DNA of 64,000 bases from Bacillota bacterium (GCA_023415775.1 JAEZJM010000025.1:62001-126000), one strand, 5' to 3'; shown: positions 43,702 to 52,796, counted from the first letter of the stretch. Notes: a model not told the origin generated them from the letters alone. Numbers and translations: made by a program.

Positions 43702-44455
43702 CGCAGGCCTCCCCGACCGCCGCCGAACAGGCAATCCGGCCCTCGGCCACAGTCAGAATGCGGCCGGCCCGATTGGCCAGATCGTCGTCATGGGTCACCA
43801 TCAGAATCGTCTTGCCGCCCGCCGCCAGCGCGGCGAACAGGTCGATAACCGCCGACGCCGTGCGGTTGTCGAGGTTGCCGGTCGGCTCATCCGCCACCAA
43901 TAGCGGCGGGTCGTTGGCCAGCGACCTGGCGATTGCCACCCTCTGCTGCTGACCGCCGGACAGGTTGGCCGGCAGTTTGTCGGCCTGGTCGGCCACCCCC
44001 ACCAGTTCCAGCAGGCTCAAAGCCCTATTCGGGCGCGCCGCCGGGTCGTGGACGGCGCAGAAATCCATCGGCAACATGACATTTTCCAGCGCCGTCAGCG
44101 TCGGTAGCAGCTGGAAGAACTGAAACACCACCCCGACCGTGCGGCCCCGCCAAACGGCGATCTGATTTTCGGTCAAACCGTGCACCGGCGTCCCTGCGAC
44201 CCATACCGCGCCGGCGGTGGGCCGGTCGATCCCGGTGATCATATTGATGAGCGTCGACTTGCCACTGCCCGATTTGCCGACAACAGCAATAAACTCGCCG
44301 GCTTTCACCGTCAGGTCGACGCCGCGCAGAGCTTCGAATTCGCCCGCACCTGTCACATATACTTTTCCAACCCCGGACAATTCCACGGCCGCCATATCGC
44401 GCCTGGGCTCGGGCAGATCCGCCGCGCCCAGCCAGGCCAGCCATTTGCCGTTCAT
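43694..44455 (-). CDS. ABC transporter ATPase (LolD/MacB type)
   Basis: 253 residues from the ATG at 44455 behind a G-run; an upstream in-frame GTG lacks spacing. Walker A GKSGSGKS, Q-loop FQFFQLLPTLTALENV, signature LSGGQQQRVAIARSLA, Walker B LLVADEPTGNLD and the switch histidine in VTHDDDLA. It carries about 25 extra N-terminal residues compared with LolD. It powers the double-FtsX permease encoded next in the operon. Confidence 0.93.
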   Translation of the reverse strand: MNGKWLAWLGAADLPEPRRDMAAVELSGVGKVYVTGAGEFEALRGVDLTVKAGEFIAVVGKSGSGKSTLINMITGIDRPTAGAVWVAGTPVHGLTENQIAVWRGRTVGVVFQFFQLLPTLTALENVMLPMDFCAVHDPAARPNRALSLLELVGVADQADKLPANLSGGQQQRVAIARSLANDPPLLVADEPTGNLDNRTASAVIDLFAALAAGGKTILMVTHDDDLANRAGRILTVAEGRIACSAAVGEACDG

Positions 44456-44709
44456 CGTTTGGCCCCCCACAAAAAAAGAAAGTGTGCGCAGTTAGTCGCC
44501 GCTGCGCAGCCAGCGAGGAAATAATATATTGATATTCTCCATATAATTGGCAAATACCTCCAGCTATATCAGCAACGAAAAAATGCCCCCTCCGTCTTCA
44601 GGTTCCCCGGCGCCATAATTACCTTCTTACCGGCCTATCACAATTGATTATTCGCCGTCGCGCGCCGATTGCGCTATACTAAAAATACGATCAAACGGAG
44701 GTGCTGGCC

Positions 44710-44946
44710 ATGTGCAAAGATTGCGGCTGCCCCGCTCACGGCAGCTCCCAGGTCAAATTCTTCGTCAAAGGCGTCGGTGAAAATCCCCGGGAAGCGGAAA
44801 AATCGCTCCGCGGCCTACCGGGCGTTTATTTCATCAGCATCAACAACATCGAAAGCCTGACGACCGTCTACTACGACCCCAGCCGCACAACCTTCAGCGA
44901 GATAACCGCCAGGCTTGCCGAACACGGTATCGAAGCTATTGCGTAA
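44710..44946 (+). CDS. Small HMA-like protein with displaced cysteine motif
   Basis: 78 residues from the ATG at 44710, spaced nine bases from GGAGG. The body has the beta-alpha-beta-beta-alpha-beta pattern and phrasing of heavy-metal-associated domains (VKFFVKGVGENPREAEKSLRGLPGVYFI ... VYYDPSRTTFSEITARLAEHGIEAI). The canonical MxCxxC in the first loop is missing. Instead a CKDCGCP motif lies at the extreme N-terminus. This could bind metal in another geometry. Monocistronic. Confidence 0.75.
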   Translation: MCKDCGCPAHGSSQVKFFVKGVGENPREAEKSLRGLPGVYFISINNIESLTTVYYDPSRTTFSEITARLAEHGIEAIA

Positions 44947-44976
44947 AGGTTATCAGACTTTTATGTGCGCAGATAC

Positions 44977-45006
44977 AAAAACCACGGACTTCGGTCCGTG
45001 GTTTTT
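44977..45006. terminator. Shared terminator of the HMA-like and LarA-family genes
   Basis: Stem AAAACCACGGAC / GTCCGTGGTTTT with a TTCG tetraloop, between convergent stops. Confidence 0.9.
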
Positions 45007-45032
45007 ACTTTGGCACAGCTCTCCGTGTGCTG

Positions 45033-46304
45033 CTATTCGGTGAAATTTCCTGCCGCGTCGAAGCGCATCTCAACAGGCTCGCCGACCACCGTAAGGCGCG
45101 GATTGGCTTTCGCCTCCTCCAGCAGGGCCTCAGAAACGCGAATCTCCTCCAGGTGCAGCGTATCCTGAATCCTCACCAGGCGGGCTTTCGTCAGGTCGCG
45201 GGCGTTGCACGTCTTTACGGCCGCCCGGACCGCGTCGCGGTCGCACTCGAACACCGCCGGCACCTTGGTGGGGATGAGAACCGTCGAGGTCAGGCCGTTG
45301 CAGTATGTCATCGGGAAATTTGTCTTGTTGACAAGCCGGCGGGTAGTGATATCGGCCGTCCCCATGCCGTTGGCGTTGCCATGGGTGGCATCCGTCAGGT
45401 CGAGCGCCGCCAGTTTTGCGATGTCCGGACCGCCGGAAGCGTAGGGGGTGGGGTAGCGACCGGTGATATTCGGATCCATGCCGTCGCCCGAAATATCCTT
45501 GCCGATTCTGTCCACCACCAGTACGTCGATCTGCGCGAACGGCAGGCTGGCCATGTTGGCTTTGGCTTCGACAAGCAATCTTTTGTCGGTTTCGATCAGT
45601 TCTTCCGGCGTCACCGCGACAACCTTGGCCACTTGGTCATAGGCGTTTTCCACGGTGCCGACGCCGAACAGCACCGGCATCTTGGCCAGCACAATTTTGG
45701 CCATGGCGGGGATATGCTCGGCCATATATTTGAAGCTGAAGGCGTGGCACGACTCGGCCCCCTTCTGCTTGCCGAGGCCGATGGTAATCATCTTCACGAG
45801 CCCGCTCTCGTTGGCGCCGCGGAACGCGGTGTGAGGCTTGATACGGTTGATGACCACGATGCCGTCCGCGCCATAAGCGTATTCGTCAATATAAACCGGC
45901 AAGCCGTTGTCTAGGCGGCCAATCTCCACCACCGCCATCGACGATTTGATCGGGCAACCGGCGCTTTCCTCGGTCACCCCCAAGTTGGCCAGCACCTCAC
46001 GCTGCCCTTCGGCGGTCGCGCCGCCATGGCTGCCCATGGCCGGCACGATAAAAGGCTCCGCCCCCAGCCGTTTCAGTTCTTCCACCGTAACCCTGGCGAG
46101 GGTTGGGATATCGGCCACACCGCGGCTGCCCACGGCCACCGCCACCTTCATCCCCGGACGGACCCGCCGGCTTATCTCTTCCTTGGCTATCTCCTCACGC
46201 AGCGTCCCGGCCACATCCGCCAGACGGGGCGCGGGAAAACTCTGCCGGACTTTAACCATCCGCGGCAGCGGAATACCCCTGAGTAATTCCTGAATAACAT
46301 CCAT
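45033..46304 (-). CDS. LarA-family protein (DUF2088, nickel-dependent lactate racemase-like)
   Basis: 423 residues. The N-terminal LarA domain shows VAVAVGSRGVADI and VPAMGSHGGATAEGQ, and IKPHTAFRGANESGLVKMITIGLGKQKGAE carries candidate His/Lys residues of the nickel-pincer site. GKDISGDGMDPNITGR lies in the C-terminal domain. No larB/larC/larE cofactor genes are in the window. Members racemise or epimerise 2-hydroxyacids; the proximity to sugar-acid genes at 47-53 kb hints at an aldonate, but they are separate units. The ATG follows GGGAGGTAG. Confidence 0.82.
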   Translation of the reverse strand: MDVIQELLRGIPLPRMVKVRQSFPAPRLADVAGTLREEIAKEEISRRVRPGMKVAVAVGSRGVADIPTLARVTVEELKRLGAEPFIVPAMGSHGGATAEGQREVLANLGVTEESAGCPIKSSMAVVEIGRLDNGLPVYIDEYAYGADGIVVINRIKPHTAFRGANESGLVKMITIGLGKQKGAESCHAFSFKYMAEHIPAMAKIVLAKMPVLFGVGTVENAYDQVAKVVAVTPEELIETDKRLLVEAKANMASLPFAQIDVLVVDRIGKDISGDGMDPNITGRYPTPYASGGPDIAKLAALDLTDATHGNANGMGTADITTRRLVNKTNFPMTYCNGLTSTVLIPTKVPAVFECDRDAVRAAVKTCNARDLTKARLVRIQDTLHLEEIRVSEALLEEAKANPRLTVVGEPVEMRFDAAGNFTE

Positions 46305-46344
46305 AATTTCTACCTCCCGTATAAGTGCGTTTCTTGCTTCGTCG

Positions 46345-46917
46345 CTAATTGAGATCGCTGTCCTTGTAGTACCTCGTGCCCTTGGCGGTCAGTTCGAGCG
46401 CCAGACCCTTGTCGGTCATCTGGTACATCCAGATGCCCGGTCCCACCACCACGGCGCCCTGGAACGAATCGCCGCTAACGCCGTCTGTAGCCGCGGCCGT
46501 TGTCTGGCCGCCGAACTTCCAGCCGTCGTTAACGAAACTGTTGAAAGCCTTATCGGTCTCGAAGACAAAAATCACGCTGAACTTCTTTATCCCGAGACCA
46601 AAGCCGATATCGACCTCCGCCATTTTCATGAAGACCTCTGCGCCGCTGCCGTTGTTGACCGCCATGCCTTTGCCGCCGCCGCCGCCGAAAAGAAAGAGCT
46701 TGAACCCATGGTTGCTGAACACGGCGTACCCGGCCGCGCTCTCGATGGCACCCTGAGCGCTCGGCTTCTCCTTGTAAAGCCGCCCGAGCGTACTGTCCGC
46801 CATCTTGCGTACCTCGGCGCGCCGCTCCTCGACGCTCGCCGCCGCCGCCACCGGGGCGACAAGCACCATCGCCAGCATCAGAACCACCAATACCCTGGCT
46901 ACCAACGTCATCCTCAC
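46345..46917 (-). CDS. Exported YSC84-related lipid-binding domain protein
   Basis: 190 residues. Signal peptide 1-27 (VLVVLMLAMVLVAPVAAAAS). The mature part matches the YSC84/SYLF domain: SAAGYAVFSNHGFKLFLFGGGGGKGMAV, then FIFVFETDKAF-like and GAVVVGPGIWMYQMTDKGL segments. SYLF domains bind phosphoinositides in eukaryotes; bacterial exported versions are uncharacterised and may sit at the outer membrane. The GTG at 46917 follows AAGGAG. Confidence 0.8.
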   Translation of the reverse strand: MRMTLVARVLVVLMLAMVLVAPVAAAASVEERRAEVRKMADSTLGRLYKEKPSAQGAIESAAGYAVFSNHGFKLFLFGGGGGKGMAVNNGSGAEVFMKMAEVDIGFGLGIKKFSVIFVFETDKAFNSFVNDGWKFGGQTTAAATDGVSGDSFQGAVVVGPGIWMYQMTDKGLALELTAKGTRYYKDSDLN

Positions 46918-47055
46918 GAATCGCCACTCCTTCCTTGCATACGGCGACTTGGTGCCGTCCCTATCATAATATATGTATATTTTCGGTAAGAACCAAACTA
47001 TTCCCTGCCCCGAAATCTTATGATTGCGTCGCCCGCGGCGAGAAAATTCCTCCCC

Positions 47056-47097
47056 ACAAAAAGAAAAACCCGGCGGGCCTGTGGCACCGGCCGGGAT
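47056..47097 (-). terminator. Terminator of the tct operon
   Basis: Minus-strand stem CCCGGCCGG / CCCGCCGGG (one mismatch) around an eight-base loop, followed by TTTTTCTTTTT, just after the tctB stop. Confidence 0.75.
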
Positions 47098-47101
47098 CGG
47101 C

Positions 47102-47536
47102 TTACGGCAGGGGTACGTTCAACATCACCGCGAACAGATAGTAGACAGCGGCCGTCGTTAGCGTCGCGCTCAGGCACAGCTTCTTCCACCAGTCCTTCGC
47201 GGAATCGGCCATCGCCAGTCCGGTCGCCAGCAAGAATACAGGCGTTGTTGCGATAAAGCCGACGTACGGCATCGCGACAACATAAACCACCAGACAGGCC
47301 AGGCAGATGATCAGCCTCGCCTGCGGCCGGGGAGGCGCCTCTTGGTCTCGGCCCTCGCCCCGGATAGCGAAGTACAGCATGCCGGCAGCGAAAGCGCCCA
47401 GCAGACTGCCCGCCAGTTCCGGGAAGAATCCGGCCCCCAGCTCGGTGATGTCGTCCGGCAGCTTCCTGGCCTCCATGATGACGTAGCCTGCGAACAGCAG
47501 CAAAACGATCGAAGAGATGATATTTATTCTGCGCAT
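47102..47536 (-). CDS. tctB: Tripartite tricarboxylate transporter small subunit TctB
   Basis: 144 residues with four helices. GAGFFPELAGSLLGAFAAGML is the DUF1468/TctB hallmark. It is the last gene of the operon tctA-tctC-tctB, an order that differs from the textbook tctC-tctB-tctA. It pairs with TctA in the membrane. Confidence 0.88.
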   Translation of the reverse strand: MRRINIISSIVLLLFAGYVIMEARKLPDDITELGAGFFPELAGSLLGAFAAGMLYFAIRGEGRDQEAPPRPQARLIICLACLVVYVVAMPYVGFIATTPVFLLATGLAMADSAKDWWKKLCLSATLTTAAVYYLFAVMLNVPLP

Positions 47537-47599
47537 ATACTATCCCCCGTCCGCGGCGCTGCCGGCGGCACTTGGCCGCCGGCGCCCCCGGTGAACTCT

Positions 47600-48583
47600 T
47601 TACTTCTTGGCAAGGCCGGCTTTTTCCAGCAGCGGCGTGAACATCTTAGTCTGGTCTTCCATGTGCTGAGCAAACTGCTTGCTGTCCATGTACGCTACGC
47701 CGAAATTGCCCTTCTCCATGAACTCCTTGAATTTCGGGTCGTCCATGGCTTTCTTGAAGCCGTCGTGCAGTGTCGCTACAACAGCGTCCGGGGTCTTGCC
47801 GGGTACGGCAAGGCCGCGCCAGGTGATAACCTGGACGTCGATGCCCTTCTCCTTGGCGGTGGGCACATCGGGATAGCCCTTCATTCTTTCCTTGTCGAGG
47901 ACGGCGAGGATTTTCAGCTTGCCGGCCTTGACGTGCTGGCTGACTTCGGCCGCGCTGACCGACACGGCGTCGATATGGCCGCCGAGCAGGTCGAGAATAG
48001 CCGGGCCGGCGCCGCCGGGGAACGGAACGACATTGAATTTAACGCCGGCTTTATCCTGCAGGCTGAGAGCCGCAAGGTGCCAGATTGCGCCCGGGGCGTT
48101 GGCGCCCACGCGCATCTTGCCGGGGTTTTCCTTGGCAGCCTTGATGAAATCTTCGAATGTCTTGTAAGGGCTGTCCGCCCGCACCGTCACTGCGGCGCAG
48201 TCGGCGTTGAGCAGCATGATCGGCTTATAGTCCGCCGGTTTCCAGGGTACCGCGCCGACGATCGGATTCATTACCGTCTCGACGGTGATCATCGTTACCA
48301 TGTAGCCATCCGGATTGGCGTTCAGACCTTCGGTCATGCCGGTGGCGCCGTTGCCGCCGACCTTGTTGACCACGGTGATCGACTGTTTGAAAATGGGCTC
48401 GGCCGACTTGCCGATAGCCCGTGCCAGGGCGTCCGTGCCGCCGCCGGCGGCGAAGGGAACGATGATCGAAATCGCTTTAGTGGGGAATTTGGGGGCTTCG
48501 GCCTTCTGTGCGCCGCCGCAGCCGGCGATCACGAAGACGGCCACCATCGCCATTGCCAGGATAACGATTGTCCGCTTGCTCAT
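47600..48583 (-). CDS. tctC: Tripartite tricarboxylate transporter solute-binding lipoprotein (Bug/TctC)
   Basis: 327 residues. Lipobox VFVIAGCGG puts the lipidated cysteine at 22. The mature domain shows ISIIVPFAAGGGTDALARAIG, VNKVGGNGATGM and ITWRGLAVPGKTPDAVV, all typical of Bug proteins, which bind carboxylated organic solutes. The ATG at 48583 follows AAAGGGAGG. The neighbouring kinase and aldolase genes suggest a sugar acid as ligand. Confidence 0.93.
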   Translation of the reverse strand: MSKRTIVILAMAMVAVFVIAGCGGAQKAEAPKFPTKAISIIVPFAAGGGTDALARAIGKSAEPIFKQSITVVNKVGGNGATGMTEGLNANPDGYMVTMITVETVMNPIVGAVPWKPADYKPIMLLNADCAAVTVRADSPYKTFEDFIKAAKENPGKMRVGANAPGAIWHLAALSLQDKAGVKFNVVPFPGGAGPAILDLLGGHIDAVSVSAAEVSQHVKAGKLKILAVLDKERMKGYPDVPTAKEKGIDVQVITWRGLAVPGKTPDAVVATLHDGFKKAMDDPKFKEFMEKGNFGVAYMDSKQFAQHMEDQTKMFTPLLEKAGLAKK

Positions 48584-48642
48584 AAGAACCTCCCTTTGAA
48601 TAATTTATTTGGGCGCCGGCCGGAGCCGGCGGATCCGCCCGA

Positions 48643-50163
48643 TTATTCCTTGGGCACCTCCACTCCCAGTTTGGCCGCCATCCTGTTCTGGTACCACTCC
48701 TGGGCCCACGGCCACACAAGGGTAAGAACGGCGACCACCAGCAGCGCCAGGGATATGGGCCGTGTAACAAAAACCGACCAGTCCATATGGAACATACCCA
48801 GCGACCTGCGCAGATTCTCTTCCGCCATTGGCCCGAGCAGCAGTCCGAGAATGAGCGGCGGGGTGGGTATCTGGGCCTTCTTCATCAGGAACCCGACGAC
48901 GCCGAAAATGACGACCGTATAGGCGGGCATCATCGTGCCCTCGGAAGCGTATGTACCGACTACGCACAGCATCAGTATCGTCGGCCAGAGGATGGGTTTA
49001 GGCACGGTAGTCATCTTGGCGAAGAAGCGGGCTCCAAACATGCCGATGGGCAGTATCCACAGGTTGGAGATAATCAGCCCCAGGAAAAGGCCGTACACCA
49101 CCTCGGGATGCTCGGTGAACAGCATCGGTCCGGGCCTGAGCCCCTGAAGGATAAGCGCCCCCATCATGATCGCCGTGACCGGGTCGCCTGGGACACCCAG
49201 AGTGAGCATCGGCACGAGATCGCCGCCCACTACCGAGTTGTTGCCCGCCTCCGAGGCAGCCAGCCCTTCGGGTGAGCCTTTGCCGAATTCCTCGGGCTTT
49301 TTGGACCACAGCTTGGCTTGCGCCCAGGAAACGAAGGCGGCTATGTTGGCGCCGGCCGCCGGCATGATGCCGATGAACACGCCCAAAACGCAGCCGATGA
49401 TCGTCGGCTTGACGATCTCTTTGGCTTCCGCTTTCGTTAGTACGAGGCTGTTGATCCTCAGGCGCTCCGCCGTTATCTCTTCTTTTTTGCGGCTAATGTC
49501 GATCTGATGCAGCACCTCGGCCAGCGCGGCGGTGCCGATCAACACTCCCAGGAAAGAAACGCCGCCCAGCAGTTCGACATTATTGAAAGTGAACCGGGGC
49601 ACGCCGATCATCGGGTCCATCCCAACCACCGCAAGCAGCAGGCCGATCATGCCTGAGGCAAACGCCCTCAGCACCGATCCCTCCGCCAGGCTGGAGATAA
49701 CTGCCAGACCGAACACCGCTACGGCGAAATACTCGGGAGCGCTGAAGTTGAGGGCGAACGCCGCCAGCGGCGGCGCCACCGTCATCAGAACCAGACAACC
49801 GAACAGGCCGGCGGCCACCGACGAAATGCAGGCGATGGAGATGGCTTTACCGGCATAACCTTTCTGGGCCATCGGGTAGCCGTCGAATGTCGTGCTCACG
49901 GCCGACGGCGTCCCGGGCGTCCCCAGGAGTATGGCCGGAATGGCGCCGCCAAACATCGCTCCGACATATATACCGGACAGAAGCAACAGCCCGCTCACCG
50001 GCGCGATGCCGAACGTAAGCGGCAGCAGCAGAGCGACGGCCATCGTTGCGCTAAGGCCCGGCAGGCAGGATACGAAGACCCCGGCCAAAGCGCCGAGAAG
50101 CACGAAAATCTGCACTTCTAATGAAGAGATTGCCTGCAGTCCCAACATAAAGTTTTCGAACAT
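48643..50163 (-). CDS. tctA: Tripartite tricarboxylate transporter large subunit TctA
   Basis: 506 residues, about 12 helices. ISSLEVQIFVLLGALAGVFVSCLPGLSATMAVALLLPLT and AAGANIAAFVSWAQAKLWSK are TctA signature regions (the GxGxxxG-type loop). It is the ion-coupled translocation channel fed by TctC. First transporter gene after the aldolase in the minus-strand operon. Confidence 0.95.
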   Translation of the reverse strand: MFENFMLGLQAISSLEVQIFVLLGALAGVFVSCLPGLSATMAVALLLPLTFGIAPVSGLLLLSGIYVGAMFGGAIPAILLGTPGTPSAVSTTFDGYPMAQKGYAGKAISIACISSVAAGLFGCLVLMTVAPPLAAFALNFSAPEYFAVAVFGLAVISSLAEGSVLRAFASGMIGLLLAVVGMDPMIGVPRFTFNNVELLGGVSFLGVLIGTAALAEVLHQIDISRKKEEITAERLRINSLVLTKAEAKEIVKPTIIGCVLGVFIGIMPAAGANIAAFVSWAQAKLWSKKPEEFGKGSPEGLAASEAGNNSVVGGDLVPMLTLGVPGDPVTAIMMGALILQGLRPGPMLFTEHPEVVYGLFLGLIISNLWILPIGMFGARFFAKMTTVPKPILWPTILMLCVVGTYASEGTMMPAYTVVIFGVVGFLMKKAQIPTPPLILGLLLGPMAEENLRRSLGMFHMDWSVFVTRPISLALLVVAVLTLVWPWAQEWYQNRMAAKLGVEVPKE

Positions 50164-50220
50164 ACACCAAGCCCCCGTTAATCATGAATATGTATTATTA
50201 ATCCGGCGGTCTTCGACCGC

Positions 50221-50865
50221 TTAGCCGGACTTTACGGCCATGCTGACCGCGGCCACCATTTCGATCGCCTTTCGCCGCACCGCTTCCCAGTCGCCGCGGG
50301 CCACAGCCGCCTGGTCCACCAACTGGCTGCCGGCTCCGACCGCAGTTGCCCCGGCTCTGATGAAGTCGCCGGCGTTGCCGGCGTTAACGCCGCCGACGGC
50401 CATCGTCCTGATGTGCGGCAATGGTCCTCTAAGTTCGCGGAAGTAATTGGCCCCCAGCGTCCCGGCCGGGAAAACCTTCACCATCTCCGCCCCCAGGCTA
50501 TGAGCCCGTACCGCCTCGGTAGGCGTCATCGTCCCCACCACCGCCGGCACGCCAAGAGCTATCGCCGCAGCCAGCATATCCTCCTCCAAATGCGGTGCCA
50601 GAAGAAACTCCGCTCCGGCCGCCACCGCTCTGCGGGCGGCCTCGCCGTCCATAACCGTGCCGGCGCCGACCGGGATAGCCCCGCCCAGTTCAATGCGCAA
50701 CGCCTTTATCCCGTCCAGCGCTCCGTTGCTGTTCATCGTAACCTCAATTGCTCCCACACCGGCCGCCAGCAGCGCCTTGCCCAGCGGCGCAATCCGTGCC
50801 GGCTCGAATCCCCGCAAAATCGCCACAACACCATTGGCCGCGATATGTTCTAAAACTTCGTGCAT
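50221..50865 (-). CDS. KDPG/KDPGal-type aldolase
   Basis: 214 residues from the ATG at 50865 behind GAGGGGTG. Class I TIM barrel: AIEVTMNSNGAL holds the catalytic Glu position, GAGTVMDGEAARRAVAAGAEFLLAPH follows and VKVFPAGTLGANYFRELRGPLP contains the Schiff-base lysine. It splits a 2-keto-3-deoxy-6-phospho-aldonate into pyruvate and glyceraldehyde 3-phosphate. Pairing with the adjacent DgoK-type kinase points to the galactonate (De Ley-Doudoroff) substrate. Confidence 0.93.
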   Translation of the reverse strand: MHEVLEHIAANGVVAILRGFEPARIAPLGKALLAAGVGAIEVTMNSNGALDGIKALRIELGGAIPVGAGTVMDGEAARRAVAAGAEFLLAPHLEEDMLAAAIALGVPAVVGTMTPTEAVRAHSLGAEMVKVFPAGTLGANYFRELRGPLPHIRTMAVGGVNAGNAGDFIRAGATAVGAGSQLVDQAAVARGDWEAVRRKAIEMVAAVSMAVKSG

Positions 50866-50902
50866 AGCAAACACCCCTCTTTTACGCGGAATCATCGAGC
50901 AG

Positions 50903-51901
50903 CTATTTTACTATGCCGCGTTCCCTGGCAACCGTCATCGCCCCGTACCCGGCTATATCCTCGAGCGCTTCGTCGTTGACGGGCTGCAGCTGCCCCCGGA
51001 AAAAGTTATCCTGCCGGAGCACGGCGTGGAACGCTGTGCGCATTTCCCGTTTCCCGGTTATAAAGACAGGCATCTCAGGCCGCACAGCGAACGTCTTGCT
51101 GAAGTGCAGCGCCGTCAGGTCGGTCTGAATCATCGCCCCCAGGAGAAAATTCGCTTTCTCCTCGACTACGCAATCGGTGAACTGATCGATAATCCTCACC
51201 GTGAAACAGGCCCGGCTGAGGCCCACCTGACGCGCGCACTCGGCGCCCTTAAGCACCATCTGTTCATCGACGCTGCTTGCGAATGAATTTTGCAGCGCGT
51301 TCGCAAGGATGGTATTGTTCGTGATAACGCTGAGCAATTCCCCGGCCAAAGTAGTCAGGCAGCCGGCAATGCGCTGCCGGTCGTCCATGACGATAAACTT
51401 GGTATGCGAACCTGGCAGGATGAAAATCGCCGGCTCGTTCAGGCCAAGCCTGCGGATCAGGCCAATGACCTCGACCTCCTCGCCCCGCATGATATCCATC
51501 TTCTCGCAATTGTCGATATCGACCGTACCAATACTGTTCTTAACACCAGGAATGAACCATATCGGCTTGTCCGCCACCTCGGGGACAACAGCCCCTACCA
51601 TCCCGGCCGCCAGTTCCCCGATTCCGGCCGGAGCAGCCAAGTGCGGCACCTCGTGCAAACCGACGTTGGAAGTGATCATCCCCGAGGCGACGATTGCTCC
51701 TACCTCGTCAAATGTAATGCCGGCTCCGGCGCATGCTCCGGCCAGCGCTTCCCGCACCCCTTGCTGAAGCTTGCTCCTGCTGCCGGTCACGGCCGTATCG
51801 CGAACACCGACCGCCGCGAACGCCCCGGACACGACCCGGTCGTCCCGCCAAACCTTAACCCGCGTATTCGTCGTCCCTGTGTCAATGGTCACACAATACA
51901 C
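50903..51901 (-). CDS. dgoK: 2-dehydro-3-deoxygalactonokinase
   Basis: 332 residues from the GTG at 51901, ten bases after GGGGA; a TTG at 51922 is the longer alternative. TIDTGTTNTRVKVW is the phosphate loop. GMITSNVGLHEVPHL, ILPGSHTKFI and TTLAGELLSVITNNTIL are DgoK hallmarks. It phosphorylates 2-keto-3-deoxygalactonate for the following aldolase. A galactonate dehydratase gene is missing from the window, so the incoming substrate may already be the keto-deoxy acid or the dehydratase lies elsewhere. Confidence 0.92.
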   Translation of the reverse strand: MYCVTIDTGTTNTRVKVWRDDRVVSGAFAAVGVRDTAVTGSRSKLQQGVREALAGACAGAGITFDEVGAIVASGMITSNVGLHEVPHLAAPAGIGELAAGMVGAVVPEVADKPIWFIPGVKNSIGTVDIDNCEKMDIMRGEEVEVIGLIRRLGLNEPAIFILPGSHTKFIVMDDRQRIAGCLTTLAGELLSVITNNTILANALQNSFASSVDEQMVLKGAECARQVGLSRACFTVRIIDQFTDCVVEEKANFLLGAMIQTDLTALHFSKTFAVRPEMPVFITGKREMRTAFHAVLRQDNFFRGQLQPVNDEALEDIAGYGAMTVARERGIVK

Positions 51902-51960
51902 ATTTATCAGATCCCCGTCCAAAAATGCCCTGAACCGGCCCGATCTAACTACTGTCAGTA

Positions 51961-52752
51961 TTATGCTTTTCCCGGATAAAGCTTCTCACCGCGATAGCCC
52001 AACCGATGGGATACAGCCAGCGCCGTCTCGCTCACCATTCTGCCCATCTGCCTGATCCTGCGTGGATTACCTACCATCCTCGACGCCGGACTAGCGACGC
52101 TGATCGCTGCTATAACGTTGCCCGACATTTCATAAACCGGCGCAGCCACACAAAAAATCTCCAGCTCGCTCTCCCGGTTATCGATCGCATAGCCACGGTT
52201 TCTTGTCGTGTCAAGGTCAGTCAACAGCTGACCCAAATCGGTTATCGAATATGGCGTTTTGGCGATAAGTCCGTGCAAATCCGTAATCTCCCTGACCCGT
52301 TCAGCGCGATATGCGGCCAGGAGCGCTTTGCCAACACCGGTGCAGTGCATTGGATTTGTGGAACCGAGCACCGACGACGTTTTGACCGACGCGGTACTTT
52401 CCACCTTATCCACGTAAACAACCTTGCCGCTCGTTTCCTGCACGAGAAAAACCGTTTCCCTGCTCTGCTCCATCAGCCCTTCCAGCAACGGACGGGTCTC
52501 GCGGAAAAAATCGGTCTTCTCAAGATATGCTATGCCTGTCTGGAACGCCTTTAGACCAAGCTTGAAAGTTTTCAGCCTGTACTTGTCGATCTCCAAATAA
52601 CCTTTAGCGACCAATGCATGTATCAGCTCGAACGCGGTGCTCTTCGGTATACCGAGTATTCTGCCGATATCGGTAATCGTAAGCAACTCCTTGCGTTCGG
52701 CGATCAAATCAAGGATATCCATCGCCCTGGACGCGGACTTGTTAACCTTCAT
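51961..52752 (-). CDS. IclR family transcriptional regulator of the sugar-acid operon
   Basis: 263 residues from the ATG at 52752 behind GGAG, which gives a normal IclR start (MKVNKSASRAMDILDLIAER). Longer frames to 52806 or 52824 would translate through the operator palindrome and are rejected. The winged helix-turn-helix is at about 20-70 (LTITDIGRILGIPKSTAFELI). The effector domain follows, with HCTGVGKALLA and SELEIFCVAAPVYEMSGNVIAAISVA. It heads the operon and probably controls both itself and the downstream dgoK-aldolase-tct genes, with a keto-deoxy acid as likely effector. Confidence 0.92.
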   Translation of the reverse strand: MKVNKSASRAMDILDLIAERKELLTITDIGRILGIPKSTAFELIHALVAKGYLEIDKYRLKTFKLGLKAFQTGIAYLEKTDFFRETRPLLEGLMEQSRETVFLVQETSGKVVYVDKVESTASVKTSSVLGSTNPMHCTGVGKALLAAYRAERVREITDLHGLIAKTPYSITDLGQLLTDLDTTRNRGYAIDNRESELEIFCVAAPVYEMSGNVIAAISVASPASRMVGNPRRIRQMGRMVSETALAVSHRLGYRGEKLYPGKA

Positions 52753-52767
52753 AAACCGCTCCGCGTT

Positions 52768-52796
52768 CGTATATGCGGACAATATCCGTATATACG
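52768..52796. promoter_or_regulatory. Operator palindrome upstream of iclR
   Basis: Plus-strand arms CGTATATGCGGA and TCCGTATATACG, separated by CAATA, match as inverted repeats at 11 of 12 positions. The centre lies about 30 bases upstream of the iclR start, where autoregulatory IclR sites are found. There is no T-tract, so it is not a terminator. Confidence 0.75.

Noticed and set aside
47342..48922. Plus-strand frame of about 526 codons
   Set aside because: It spans the antisense of tctB, tctC and part of tctA and has no family features.
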